Below, piece after piece: positions 33,541-46,081 of a stretch of DNA of 64,000 bases; the first letter of the stretch is position 1; each line of letters opens with the position of its first letter. Source of the DNA: Acanthococcus lagerstroemiae (Eukaryota; Arthropoda; Insecta; Hemiptera; Eriococcidae); NCBI GenBank assembly GCA_031841125.1, contig CM063106.1, forward strand, positions 8,804,001-8,868,000, read 5' to 3'. Both the position numbers and the translations under genes were made by a program. The notes under the pieces are model-generated. The model had not been told where the DNA came from. It searched no databases and saw only the letters and a program-made list of their open reading frames with translations.

Positions 33541-34813
33541 ACAATATATATAAAATTTATTCTTCGATTGTACATAACGTTCTCAACATATCGATGAGGA
33601 AATGTTTTTCTAGTTTCAAAACTGAATGTTTTAAGAATTCAGTAATTATATTCTCCAGTTGTTACTGAAATCCGAAAATCATGAATTTTGAAGTTACGAA
33701 CAATATCTTTCCTTTGGTACGTTGAGTACGTATTACCGAAAAATAACGCCTGTCGTGATTACTTTTCATTGATAGTTATCTTGGAAAATCTTTCACATAC
33801 ACTCCATGTCATGCTGTTGAGTCCTAGAAGCGGACTGAATGTATTGGAGTCAGCATAATTCGAATTACAAAATTTTTGTTCTTCACTCCACCCTTCTGAA
33901 TACCCTGATCTCGATTGTCCGGTCAGTCGAAAAAACTGAAAGGAAATTCGAGTCGTTGAACATATACACGTAATATATTTTCACAAATGAGATCACACAT
34001 TTACAAAAATACCGATTAAATGAACTGACAACATCGCGTATACAAGTCCACACATTTTTGTAAATATGTATTAAGATCGTTTATAAAATAGGGCTTATAA
34101 TTATAAAATCTTAGTCTAAATTCTATAATTAGTCAACAGATATTTATAAAAATATTACAATACATCGTTAAAAAAAAATTCAAGTTGGTTTTTTTTCGTT
34201 TTCTTTTATTGAAATCAGATTATTGACCTTCTTTCTTAGGTTAATAATACGTAAGTAACGAGGAGATTACAAGAGAGACGGAGAAAGAGAAAGTGAGATG
34301 CAGCGATAGGATATCAGGCGAAAAATTAAAATAGAAAGGGAGGCTGTAAGTTTTCACGAATGAGAATATTGCGGATGATTTTCTTACATAAAAAAGAGAA
34401 AAAAAAAGTATAATAGTCTTAAAATAAGTATACCTAACGATTAATAGTAAACTTACAGAATAACGTTGAAATAAGCTTAAAATTAGCGTTAAAATTACGA
34501 GGAAATTTTCTTTATAGGAAAACCTAATAATTAAAATTCGCGTTCCATGGCGGGACACGCACCTATTTGGTTTTAGTCACAATTTAGGAAAAATATCATT
34601 TCTGTTATTGTCGATATATCGAGGATCGAGGGTGAAGCAAAATAAGAAAAAAGTATAAATGACGGTTCCGTACTTTAGTTTTCGTATTTTCGGTTGTTTT
34701 ATTTTTTAGGTACATCGCTACCTAAATTACGTTAGTACACATCGAGCCACATAGACCACAATCTGGTCAATGGTTGGTTCGCAGTGCTGGGAGAAAAGCG
34801 TGAACATAAGGCT
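33541..34813 (-). other. AT-rich region, possible 3' UTR on the minus strand
   Basis: It lies downstream of the candidate terminal exon at 34814-34912. A minus-strand AATAAA occurs at about 33555-33560. No element ends or tandem repeats are obvious. Confidence 0.3.
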
Positions 34814-34912
34814 TTAGCGGGCGGCCGTCGAGGTCAGAGCATCTTCTGGCGACCAGCAGTGGCCATCGGTATCGCTGGTCAGATTATCGACACGCCCACA
34901 CCTAAATTTTCT
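34814..34912 (-). CDS. Candidate terminal exon of an unrecognised gene
   Basis: The minus strand has an acceptor-like ccgtacctgtag ahead of an open frame of 32 residues (RKFRCGRVDNLTSDTDGHCW, then SPEDALTSTAAR) and TAA at 34814-34816. An in-frame stop at the splice site means it can only be coding if spliced. Local GC content is higher than the surroundings. I do not recognise the product and found no upstream exon, so confidence is low. Confidence 0.27.
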   Translation of the reverse strand, partial: RKFRCGRVDNLTSDTDGHCWSPEDALTSTAAR

Positions 34913-36624
34913 CTACAGGTACGGCGGACGCACTCAACCACGTGACAGACGAGACAGATTTTTAAAAATTCCACCTTGGTTCGGTAACGAAGAAATATAA
35001 TAAAAATCTGCGTCCGTTCGAGCGACACGCCGAATAGAACACGGCGTTCGCGACAAGATGATGGTCGTTACTTTAATAACAAACTTAAGATATCAACATC
35101 ATAAAAAAAGAGAAAAAAAAAGAAGAAAGGACTAGTACACTTGTTGTTGCTACTACACTTAGAAGGAAGAAGTAGAAGAAAAAAGAAGAAAGAAAATGGT
35201 AAATTTATTTTAAATCCGGTAAATACTGCGTCTGAAGGATGTGGTAGCTCGGACGCGAATCGAATATCTTTCACTTTTACGCCATCGGTTCGGCTTTTTG
35301 TATCGACTACATAAAATGTTCGACGAGAAAGAAGGACGAGATGAAGGGCGTTTGAATCGGGTTTTACTCAAAAATAAGGCAGTTTCGAATGCTACGATTT
35401 TTTTGTCAAATGTGACAGTGCAGCGACTTCATTTTCTCGCCTTGGCAAACAGTCATACAATATTATCCACCGAGAAACACTCACAACTGTACAAAATTTA
35501 CAAGCTTACATATCTAACGAATACACATCGGTCATGTTCGGATTTCGTTGTCACAGCAAATACGCCAGTAAGATGGCGTACGTAGGTATGCATCTCCGTC
35601 AGTGTAAGATTTTACATACACATGCGCCAAAAATTTGCAATTATGTATATTTATATTAAAAAAAAAAAAAAAAAATCGAACTGAAATCAGATTGTACGTA
35701 AATACGGTGTTCAAATGTGAATATTGTATTACACCTGCGATGGATACGGAAGTGCGGAGAAAAATGAAGGATAAATTTGCATCCGCGTGTTGTGGTTCAT
35801 CGAAAAGAGTACAACTGGGCACAGCCGATTCAGTTGATCGGATCCGACTGAAATTCGAGTCTTCGAGGTGCCACCCTCTTAGATGATTAACGAAAGCATT
35901 TTGGTCGAGCCTTATAACCACTAGCCTCTAGATCAGTAAAATAACTTTTCACTTTTAGTTTTCTTCTTTCCTTCAGTCGTTCGTAATATGGGTTATAGTA
36001 GAAGGGAGTCATTCCATTTCAATTCCAGGGTATTAAGGATTTTCATTTTTTTGGGGATCGACTGATGTATCGCGAAGTTAACACTGTTCACCTTCACTAC
36101 AGTCCACCGTTTAGAAGACTTCATAAATCGAATCTACGCAATACGAGTAACACCTATTAGCGACCTCAAGCATGAACTGAGCACCTATGGTAGAGCACAT
36201 ACTCGTACCTCTAAATTTTTCGTTTCAGAAATTTTCTCAACTTTATTTTTCCCAATTTTTTATGACAAAATATAGAATTTATATCGAAAATATCAGACAA
36301 ATAATAAAATCAGCAAATGTCAAAATTTGTTTACAGTTTTACAAAAAATGTAGTTCATGTTTCTTGTTTTTCTTTTTTCCTTTTTTTTTGTTTGTTCGTT
36401 CAACATTTAACGATGGTGGGTACCTAATTTTGATTTTTATTTATTGATTTATTCACTAATTAGAAACACTGGTTCATTAAGTCCATGAAAAACACATTTA
36501 AAACACACATACACAGAACAACCTTGTACTAGGAGTATTTAGGTGCTCCACCTGAGCTGAAATTTCAAATGAGTCAGTATGTGTTGCCCCACAGATCTGT
36601 TAGGCTAAAAGTAGTCATGCAAAA

Positions 36625-36930
36625 CAATCAATAAATCGATTGCTAAGCAATAAATCAACTATCAACCGATAAACTGATTATTAATTCATTATTAAATGAT
36701 ATATCAATTATGAATGATTCATTATCAACTGATTAATCAATTATTTATGACTCATTACCAATTAATAAATCAATTATCAATTGATGAACGAATTATTAAT
36801 AGGTAGATTTATTATTAATCAATAATTAATAGATAAATCAAAGATTGAATAATAAATAAATCGATTAATAGTTCATAAATTAATTATTCACAGAAAAATC
36901 TATTATCAATTAATAAATTGATTATTTTTG
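36625..36930. repeat. Degenerate AT-rich repeat of aatcaattatcaatt type
   Basis: Phrases such as ataaatcaattatcaattgat and gattaatcaattatttatga recur every 20-40 bases on both strands' sense. Many units are locally self-complementary (tcaattga, attaat). It is a low-complexity array, not coding. Confidence 0.6.
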
Positions 36931-38456
36931 CAAACTTTGCCCCACTGATGTATTGTTTCGCCTTTTTGTCATCCTCTTCAAATACTTCATCGATTTTTGA
37001 TTCTTTTCCTCAAAATTCTAAGGATACGTGGATTGGAAAAAATTCGAAACGATCGACAATATCGACTATGTACTTCAGAGACGGATAAAATCCAGAAACA
37101 AGTGATTTAAATCAATGATTTCATAGAAACCCACCAAAAATCAAAATCGGAAAAATTATTCAAAATCGCTAGAGAACAAATAATATTATGGAAATTTACG
37201 AAAACTTAAATTACAAAAAACCAATCAACGAACTATATTGAAATCAAGCATAAAATGATTCGAAATCAATAATTTCTCTGTTCGGTTTTTAATTTTGGAT
37301 TTTGCCCGTTTCCGATATATTTACGCATTCATCAATACATAGATCTATTATTTCGAATGATCGATCATTTTGCATCACTAACGTTCAAATTCGCGTTTCG
37401 CTTGATCAATACCTAGGTGTTTGCCTTTGCAATTTTTCAACGCCTGAAATATGACGGGAAAATTTATTATGTTGAGGTACGTAGCACCGAGCTGTTCTGA
37501 TCATGCCTCACACAGAGATGGTGTGGTGGGACGTATGATGATGCACGCATGCCAAAGTGGCCTCTATGACACCGCACCCCCCCCCCCGCACCGGAAACTA
37601 CCCTTTCGGGCATCGTATCAGTGCCGAGGGGACCTCACACAGGGATAAGCACGATAATAATACACCATCTTAATATCAAAAAGATTGAGAGATCATTAAA
37701 TTTTTGACCTGAACGACCTCCAGATGACCTCAAATCCCAATTTCACATCAAAAAAATCGCCGAACAGTGTTCCAACGTTTATGCTTGAACTTTTCAAAAA
37801 CTTTTCGAACGAATATTGTGGTCAAACATCAAGGCACTGTTCCTTCGGGTACTCGAATTATAAAAGACAAGTACGGTTTGAGCGAAAAGTGTTCAAAATT
37901 TCGAGTTTCTCCACAGAGCAAAAACTAACCGAAAGATCCCCCCCCCCCCAAGAGAAACCCTTACTTTTTGGCTTTTTTATGTTTTTCAAATTGTTCGAAC
38001 TTCGGCTGTTCAAACATCGATCCTAAAAAGCTTGATGATTCAAACGTGTCCAAGTTCGAATTTTTCAAATTGTTACTCGTTGTTACTACTGGACGATAGT
38101 GAAATTGAATGACCCCGAGCTAACAACCCGTTAAATCGATAATCATCGTTATCATTATTAATCTACAAGAGATGTAACACTCCTGGACCTAGTGACCATT
38201 CTCAGAGATAGCCACATGTGAAATCTAGTCAACTAATATGGTCTATGATCTGACTGACGAAGAATACTCTTGAAAATCCCAGTTGAGACGACTGGACCCC
38301 ACATATTTCAAATTCATCGGCCAGTGCCACACGTTGTTTCAAACTACCATGGGTTCACAACAAACACGGATGCAAGAACACGCGATAGCTGCGAAATTCA
38401 AACGCGAAAATAAAGAACGAAATGGTCGCGAAGTAGATTCAAAGTGGAATATTCGG

Positions 38457-38550
38457 AAAACTAAAAAAGAAAGAAAGAAGAAAGAAAAAAATAATAAACG
38501 AGAAAAAAGAAGAAAAAAAGAAACAAAAAAAAAGAAGAAAAACTAAAAAA
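38457..38550 (+). repeat. Homopurine (A/G) tract
   Basis: The stretch is nearly free of pyrimidines, built of gaaagaaagaag-type repeats. Mirror-like purine tracts of this length can form triplex DNA. Open frames through it (lysine/glutamate only) are artefacts. Confidence 0.6.
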
Positions 38551-40122
38551 AGAAGAAAGAAGAAAATTAACTAAAAATAAAGTTTTAACAAAAAAATAAA
38601 TAAATAAAACTGAAAATAAAATATAGAGGACTAGAGCGTCGATTGGGTATTCTTTCATTTTTCTTTTACTATATGCAACAACGAAGCCGTTTAGCTGTTA
38701 AGAGATATGTTAAAATTAAAAGAGGCTCTAAATGATAAAACATTTCGTAAAATACTTGAGCAATGCGTTTATTATAATTTTTTTCCGTCGTTAATTTTAA
38801 TAATTTTAAAAATTAGGATAATTTTTTTTCACATATCTCTATCACAGACAATTTTTCAGTCTTCCTATACTTAATCATTATTAATAATTAAGAGGTCGAT
38901 AAGGCGAATGTTTTCGATCATTGCACCTCGCTCCAGCGTGGTACAAAAATATCGAAGAGATGACTTTTTCCTTTCAAAAAGCTCGGGTAACAATCGTCGA
39001 GTTCCAGTGCAAAGGCAGCCGGCTACAAATTCGAGTGACCTGCGGCAATTCTCGATTCGATGTAATTTCGTGGCATGTCAAAGAGTTGCAGAATAGTCCC
39101 GCAAAAATGAAGGGGGCACCATCACCACAACCTCACTTCACGTATGATCGAAAATAGACCTCGGATAGTTACGATCAACAATAATTACCAGCGATTCGTT
39201 CGTAGAATATTATATTGTGCTCTATCTAAGAACAATTACGTATGTCCAAGAATTCAATATAATTTCCTACACGCCAGTCGTTATTGATTATCGTTGATTA
39301 ATATTATCGGGGACTTCATCGAGAATACGTGGAGTACTCAGTACTGCAGAGACAATGCCGTCTTTAAAAGTTAATCAAGTTCAGGAATGCGTAGAGTAAA
39401 AATACATCATGCCATACAAAATTCACGAGCATGTTGATTAGGTCGATCAGAAGGGATGGGGCTGCATCGAAGAAAGAGATACCTGGAAAGTTGCAACCAA
39501 TATCGAATATTCATTAATCTCGATTTCAAAACGGTTTCCCCGGAGCAAGAATTAAGAGACTTCGGTAGACGAATGTGAGTTCGGAAGATTTCCTTATAAC
39601 AACCAGCAATAACCCCACTTTCCAATTACCCAGAACATCGTTGATCAATTTTGGAACTTCCACCCTACAAACTTTCTAAAAAAGATCGAACAACTTACAC
39701 TTTGAATATAATACGATGGCAATTTCCTCGCACTCTGGTTTTCTTTGTCCCACCTAAAAATGAAAGCGAGTTACACAACTACATCAGAGGGTTACAGACG
39801 ATCCATATAGTGTAATCACTTTTACAAGGGCAGGCGGCGTGGAAACAACAGTTAACGGACAAGACAATCTGAAACATAACTGGTTAAGGGAGAGAAAACT
39901 CAGGGCAGGATGATATCGCAGGGTACCTTGGAAACTGAAAAGAGGAAGTTGATGATCAACTCTCAATGCTCAACAATGATATTTTAAAGAAATGCTCTAC
40001 TTCCGAGTTTCTGAGGGATGTTCTATCAAAACGAGGCACTTAAGTGGTCAGAGACCCTTTTCCTAAATGGGGGACTTTCGGAAGACATTTGGGATCGGTA
40101 AACACTCGGTAATCTCAATTTT

Positions 40123-41339
40123 CCAGATTTTAATTATTTATTTATTTATGGACCGGGGTTAACGGCCGACCAGGCCTCATTAACCCACCCATTTTTGGGC
40201 ATAGGTCTCCACCACCTTCTTCCAGCTTGGTTTATTTTGGGCTGACCCCATCCACCCTGCACCGATATTGGACACAATTTCGTCTCGCCAGCGGGTAGGG
40301 GGTCTGCCTTTCTTGCGCTTTTTGTCGTAGGGGGTCCAGGTGGCCAACTTAAAGCCCCACTTCTTGGGCCCCTCCCTCGCCAAATGCCCAGCGAATTTGA
40401 GTTTCAATTCTTTAACCACGTAGCCTATGTCTCTGCATTTTGTTTTCACAAAAATTTTTTTGTTACTAATTTTGTCTTTTAATTTTATTCCTAGTATACT
40501 GCGGAGCATGGCAAGTTGTGTTTTCTTTAATCGCTGGACATTCCGTTTGGTCAGGGCCCAAGTTTGTGCCCCATAGGTGAGCACCGGAATCACGTTTCCC
40601 TGCAGGATTTTTATTTTGGTTAAAATACTCATACCGCTCTTGAATATGTACTTTAGCGCCCAAAATGCTTTCCAACCATTGGTTATCCTTGTTTTAATTT
40701 CTACATCGGCTCTCTTCTCTACGGCCATTGTCTGGCCTAGGTACTTGTATTCCGGCACCCTGTTTACGTGTATTCCGCCCGCCTGCACCCCCCGGCATTC
40801 TTCGTCCGATGACATTATTTTAGTTTTACTACCGTTCATTGTGAGGCCGATCTTACCACACACTTCCTCTAGCTCCCCCAGCATACCTTCGAGTTCGTCC
40901 GTACTTTTAGCAATCAGAGCGAGCGATCGTCTCGCTAGAAAAGTACAACAGTCTAGAATCCGAGGAACGTATTAGTATCATCCGACGTGCGGTAGCAAAT
41001 CTTAAAGAACAAGAAAATTTGAAAAAATAGCTCCTGACGTTTATTCGTTAAATGCAAAGAGTGGGACATATGTTTTTACAGTACTTTACGTATCCGAATC
41101 CATTATCAATTTGGTAAAAAATCCGTCAACGAGTAATCGTGAAAGTCGTGGAGAGGCGTTTCTGTTCAACAAATTACCGAAGTTCTCATCGAATGATACA
41201 GACGTGAAAATTATTGAGAGAAATTTCAGCAAAATGTTGAAAAAACTAGCTAGATGCTGGAAATACTTAAAGAGCGATACCAGCCCGTCGAACACAAGCT
41301 CCACAGGACCGTCATCAACAGACTCCCAGATTTTAATTA
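40123..41339 (-). mobile_element. LINE insertion bounded by a 14-bp direct repeat
   Basis: The 14-mer ccagattttaatta occurs at 40123-40136 and at 41326-41339. Directly inside the left copy is a (TTTA)n run, the LINE's A-rich tail seen from the other strand. LINE coding covers about 40180-40935 on the minus strand. The remaining 40936-41325 is not recognisable LINE in that orientation. The insert is 1189 bp plus one duplication. Confidence 0.65.
40180..40935 (-). pseudogene. LINE reverse transcriptase C-terminal fragment (RTE-like), 5' truncated
   Basis: An open frame runs through the end of a non-LTR reverse transcriptase: EYKYLGQTM, the RITNGWKAFWALK region, KILQGNVIPVLTYGAQTWAL, RSILGIKLKDKISN, KLKFAGHLARE, GRPPTRWRDEI and a WKKVVETYAQKWVG end with stop. 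The catalytic domain (YADD box) is missing because of 5' truncation near 40935. The intact 234-codon stretch after the first Met suggests a fairly recent copy. Fragments of the same family occur at 1-870, 46560-54640 and 55320-56420. Confidence 0.8.
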
Positions 41340-41347
41340 ACAAATAA
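40940..41347 (+). pseudogene. Unrecognised coding-like fragment within the LINE insertion
   Basis: Two plus-strand frames look protein-like. The first, near 40940-41029, ends in a TAG and reads SLESEERISIIRRAVANLKE. The second, from about 41030 to TAA at 41345, reads APDVYSLNAKSGTYVFTVLY, later KIIERNFSKMLKKLARCWKY, with a serine/threonine-rich end. They meet with a frame change near 41027. I do not recognise the family. It may be a 5' inverted part of the LINE (twin priming), a co-inserted transcript fragment, or chance. Confidence 0.3.
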
Positions 41348-41561
41348 CAAAATCACAGATCTTGACTTCGAGTTTTAATCAAGTACCAGAGAGAGAGAAA
41401 AAAGAGGGCAACTTGGATTTCAAAAACTAATTTCGAACATTTTGGGCCAACAATCATAGAAAACTTCAATCTTATTTTAAATCATATTTTTAGTTGAATG
41501 TTAAATCAAAATTTGTGGAGAGTGAAAGGGAAAAAATTCGAAGCCGATAGATAGCAATCAA

Positions 41562-41753
41562 CAGGGACGTAGCGAAGAGCTTTATCTGGAGGGGCAAAAA
41601 TTGTGAAATTCCCAACTGACTTGACTCAAATTCCCAAGTATCAAAATTTGTTGGTATTGGCTAAAAAAAAACCTTTTGACTTGTTGGATTTTCCCAACTT
41701 CTGATCTATCGCGGAGGCTGATGGACGAGGTACCCCCTTTATTTTCGTCCCTG
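41562..41753. mobile_element. hAT-type MITE (CAGGGACG family), 192 bp
   Basis: It begins CAGGGACGTAG and ends TTCGTCCCTG, with flanking 8-mers gcaatcaa (41554-41561) and gtaatcaa (41754-41761). The interior has gttggattttcccaac and a T/A-rich stretch shared with the tandem units at 15045-15786. Confidence 0.75.
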
Positions 41754-42140
41754 GTAATCAATTTACTAAACAAATATTCAATAACCAGACGGAGGAAGAA
41801 AAGATGCAAACGCAGACTAAGATTACAATTTTAAATATTTTAGTATTCAAAGTTTTACACCAACAAATAATGAAAAAACCTTTAATTCTTCAGCCTAAAT
41901 TTCAAATAAAAAATGTATGCGTTCGTATGATCGGAAAACAAAATAGACCAGAAAGTCGATAATTTAAATAGATAAAGGAACTCAATTTCAAAGTTTGAAC
42001 CTGAATAATTCACACGAAAATAAGGGAGATCGTGCCCTGGATACAATGTCAATCGTATGTATTTCAGTAGTTCCGAGAGTCAGAGTCACCATTAGGGTGG
42101 GATGGGGGCGGGGGGAGGTAAATGGTGCTACATCGATATA

Positions 42141-42363
42141 CAGTGGCGCCATCAAGGGGGGATTAGGGGAATGAATCCTCCCCTTTAGATGAGAATTTTT
42201 TATATGCTGGCAGTATCACAGTAAATGCGCGAAATAAAATTCAAATTCAGATGCATAATTGAAGTTGAAAAGCACAACACACTGATACGTCGTGTAAAAA
42301 CGTACCGTTCATATTAGGTGTACCCCCCCCCCTCCAGTCTAATTACATTATGCTACGCCACTG
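42141..42363. mobile_element. hAT-type MITE, 223 bp, CAGTGGCG ends
   Basis: It begins CAGTGGCGCC and ends ACGCCACTG, flanked by tcgatata (42133-42140) and tcgataca (42364-42371). G-rich sequence lies near the left end and a C-tract near the right end. CAGTGGCG is a very common hAT terminus. Confidence 0.75.
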
Positions 42364-45300
42364 TCGATACAAGATCAATCATATTACTTTCGAAGTTCTG
42401 AGTCAACAAGGGAGAAATATTTCAATTTACGAGCGTCGATTCCATTGAAAATAAAAACTGTGATTTGTTCCGAGTAGGGACGGGGAGCTAGACAGAACTT
42501 CGTAGCAACTTAAGCGTCTACGATGTTAACTGATAATAAAAAGTTTCGTTTTGAAATTTTAACTCTGATTATTCATCAGAGAATGGACAGAGTATACTAG
42601 AAAAAACTACCAATGTTTTAAAAATGTCTAAAGCGATCATTGACAATGTTCGATTCAAACTTTAAAATTTGGAAAGTTTGTTGGAACAATACGTAATTTG
42701 CAGAGAAAGTAGAGAGAGGAGTTTTTTGGCGAGGTACTAAAATTTATAGACTTCAGAACTTCAGTAGACCGATCACCGTATTTTGGTTCACAGAGTTTTA
42801 TTATTTATTGGATATACGGGGGGGGGGGGCTATGGATAAGACGAAAGTATCCCTACTAAGACGCTAGTCATCAAGGGAGCCTTCGAATCTTACCGAAACT
42901 GAATCTGGTACCTCAGTTACTATCAATAAGATTTCGAAATTGAACTCGCAGCGTCCACAGAATACTCAGAAAGGTAATCGTTCTCATTTTCAATCCCAGC
43001 TTTCAATTCGCATCAGCATTCGTTCTAACAACCGCGTTCACGCTCACAGAGTTATCTGAATCATCGATCAATTTGATTTTTAAACCAAAACTCAAGTTTA
43101 AAGTCACTTTTTTTTGGAAGAGGGCGATGGCAAAAGGGAAAAAAGAAATCTCCAATTCTCCAACTCAAAACATAAATGTTGCGAACCAGAAAAACTTGGA
43201 TAAGGACTAAACAAAGTTCGCTCCACTTCCCAAATTTTGCCAATAACTTAAAGTTTCCAAACAAGTAAATCGGAATAAAGTTAAAGTTTTGAAACTCTTC
43301 GGTGAGCTCGAAAATTGGGAAAGGGCTATTTTTCGCCTGTTTTCGTCCCCTGCGTGCTCTCGTATCGGGCCTCGAGTTTTCATTTCGTAGCGTAGGTGTA
43401 GGCATGAGTAGCACTTAGAATATTATAACCGTCTCGAAGAAGGGGAGGAGGATAATTATTCGAGTCCCTGAAATCACCAAGTAATCTTATTTTCAGTCCA
43501 AGTTACGATTGAAAAGGCAAATAATCAAATTTCCAACCTTCCGAAATACCCGACCGTTTGTTTTAACCAACGAAGTGGAAATAGTCTCAGAACCACTAAG
43601 TAGTGACCAACATCCCGTTTCCCAGTTCTTGAACTGCTCCTCTAGACCGCCATTCAGTGGTGTAACATTCTCAGTCTATGGCTATAAAAATTAAACGTGG
43701 AAAATCCGATTTCGGAATTTATAAAAGGGTGGAGTGCAACGCCGGTACACAATTCGAAAATCGACCCACATCCACTCCGATCTGCACTCTGTATATGGAG
43801 GGCTCAATGGTAAGGTAGTCAAGTTGCCATTCGCGTATCACAGTCTGTCACGTCATGTTATGTGAAACTTCAATGCAAGAACTAGCACCAGACTACGTTA
43901 ATTAAAATGTGACTCGGCTGTTTGCAGACAGCCCATCACACGTACATCTAGACGGAAAGTTTCTCAAAAGCACCACCAATAAGCAGAAGGGGTGAGGCGT
44001 GCTGTCTCTACAGTCCAATAGCTAGATCATTGGCATGGCGTTTTTGCGTACAGTTTCTTTTTCAAATTCAACCCCTTCTCCTGAACTGGACAAAAACTTC
44101 CCAACCACGCCTTCTCGACTATTCGTAATTACCCACATCGACTCGAGAATTTGCGCCACCGATCACTTCGACTTCGTATTACCTCCTCCAGCGCTAATAA
44201 CTCGTCGCAAGGTGCTTCCAACACCTTCCGTGTCACGGATGCATTCACCCTGGTCAGGGCTCGTTCGCCTTTCAAAATGAGATTCGCCGATCTTTTCGAT
44301 CGTTATTTCGGACACGCGCGCAAGGTACGGATCGAAATGGTACTTTTCGAACTTTTTGCCTTAAAACCTACGCTTTTAAAAATAGATATATAGGCCTACA
44401 TGTATATACTGTATACACTCGTACTTCTCTTTTTTATTTATTTGTACAAGGAATGTTCACATTGTCTTTTTCAGGTCTGACTCCACATTTTAATTTCACG
44501 ACCCAAGCCACGCAGCAAACACTGATTACGTGAGACACACACACGTAAAAACGAAAAATGCAAATTATCATTGTTTAATACTAACGAAAGTTAATACTTC
44601 GATATACGCGGTACGCAGTCACACATTCGCAATCAATTCAAGAGAACCGCGAGATACTCGTCTCTGTGACAAGTGGGGACCTTACTCCTCAAGTCGAGGC
44701 AACTGAAATTACCACTCGAATATCCTACGTATTCGATCAGCGTGTACCCGCGATCGCACCAACCAGTCTGCCAATGTAAAATGTTTCTCTTGTTCGTCTC
44801 AAAAATCAAACATACAATTTCATGTTGGTATTATTTCGATTTGAACTCGAACGTTGGGACACTTTGCGGGCAAGAGACGCGCATTCGTGTAACACGCTTC
44901 TTGAAAACGAGAGTGAGTGAGAGTGTGAGAGAGAGGACTGCTAAAGTACGCTATTCGACGTTATCACTTATTTTTGATAAACAAAAAAAAAAGAAGAGAA
45001 AAAGGGGGGAAAGGAAAAAGAAAAGACTTATTCAAATGAGATCACAAAAAGAACAATGACTATACTTTCAGACCAGATCCAGATATACATCGGAAAACTC
45101 TTCTTTCACGCATTCATATTATTGCAATAACGGTAACCAATTAGGAGGGGGAGAGAAAAATAATAATTAACGATCATACACCAGCGAATACGACGGACAG
45201 CGGGTTCGACGAAATTATCGACGCGTCGTTTCAAACACACCAAGTCATTCAAAAATCATACATCGTACATTCGTACACACATTCACATCGACAGCGCTTT

Positions 45301-45659
45301 GAGAATTCAGAAATCCCAATTTTCATTTTTTTTTTTTTATTAATAAGATTACTCGTCGCCGTGTATTCGCTTCGCCAAGAAAAAAATACGACTTTATACA
45401 ACCTATTCGCTTATATTCACACGTTTGTTAGCTTTTTTTTTTCTTTCTTTCCTTGGTACCTATGGACTACCTTCACTTTTCACGATTTCTTTATATTCTT
45501 TTCGCAAAGACAATAGCGAACAGTTTTTTCATAGGTTGACATACCGCTACGACTATGTTCATATATATACAGAGGAGACGAAAGGGGGAGAAAATTATTA
45601 ATAAAGAAAGTAACATTACCGAGGAATAAACAATGAAAAAGTCTTTAACTTTTCCAACT
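42364..45659. other. No gene recognised; right part possibly 3' UTR of the minus-strand gene
   Basis: Downstream of the stop at 45660, a minus-strand AATAAA-type signal lies near 45335 (TTTTATTAATAA on the plus strand). A plus-strand frame near 44276-44322 (MRFADLFDRYFGHARK followed by a GTACGG donor-like site) is a weak first-exon candidate without partners. Otherwise only low-complexity DNA is seen. Confidence 0.3.
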
Positions 45660-45947
45660 TTACAAGGTCAGACTCTGCATTTCGACGCACACTTGCTGTT
45701 GCTGTTGTTCCATGGTTACGGGTACGGTCGGTGTATTCTGCTGTTCCAGCTGAGTGTGTTCATCGCTCGTCGGGCCGCTAGTTTCCTCTGATTGGGTGTT
45801 GTACTTACGAGTGGCGCGCTCTTCGTTAGTCTTCGTGTACGCCGAGTCACCGGACGGTCCGTTCACTTTGTCGTACTTGCCGCGGTAGCCGCCATTGTTG
45901 TTATTATTGACGGCATAATTATTATTGTTGTTGTGGTTATTATTCGT
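45660..45947 (-). CDS. Low-complexity P/N/Q/Y-rich protein, last exon
   Basis: This exon follows acceptor tgttcgtag and starts at 45947 in phase 0, matching the phase-0 donor at 57443. It begins with an asparagine-rich stretch (TNNNHNNNNN, YAVNNNNNGGYRGKYDK), continues polar and acidic, has a short QQQQQ run, and ends VEMQSLTL before the stop at 45660. No known domain was recognised. Together with the next two exons it encodes 521 residues of a longer protein. Confidence 0.7.
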   Translation of the reverse strand, partial: TNNNHNNNNNYAVNNNNNGGYRGKYDKVNGPSGDSAYTKTNEERATRKYNTQSEETSGPTSDEHTQLEQQNTPTVPVTMEQQQQQVCVEMQSLTL

Positions 45948-46027
45948 CTACGAACAAACGAAACAGTTTAGAATTACGGACAATTGAAGGCTTTCGTCTG
46001 AGACGTGGTTAAGTCCATTTGTTTCAA

Positions 46028-46081
46028 TGACAGACTAGGCTAACGAAAATTGTGCTGGAAGTTGGTTAGCATAGTCTGTCA
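46028..46081. repeat. 54-nt hairpin with 17-bp arms
   Basis: The arm TGACAGACTAGGCTAAC (46028-46044) is complementary to GTTAGCATAGTCTGTCA (46065-46081) with one mismatch. The loop is 20 nt. It lies in an intron of the minus-strand gene. The size is miRNA-precursor-like but on the short side, and no family was recognised. Confidence 0.4.

Larger units (their letters stand above)
34913..40122. other. No gene recognised; low-complexity stretches
   Basis: Short frames carry no domains. Notable composition: an A-run near 35658-35677, a degenerate AT repeat (36625-36930), C-tracts near 37577 and 37938, and a homopurine tract (about 38457-38550). If the exon at 34814 is real, part of this may be its intron. 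Confidence 0.35.

Noticed and set aside
38283..38546. Lysine/glutamate-rich 87-codon frame
   Set aside because: Runs through the homopurine tract; a composition artefact.
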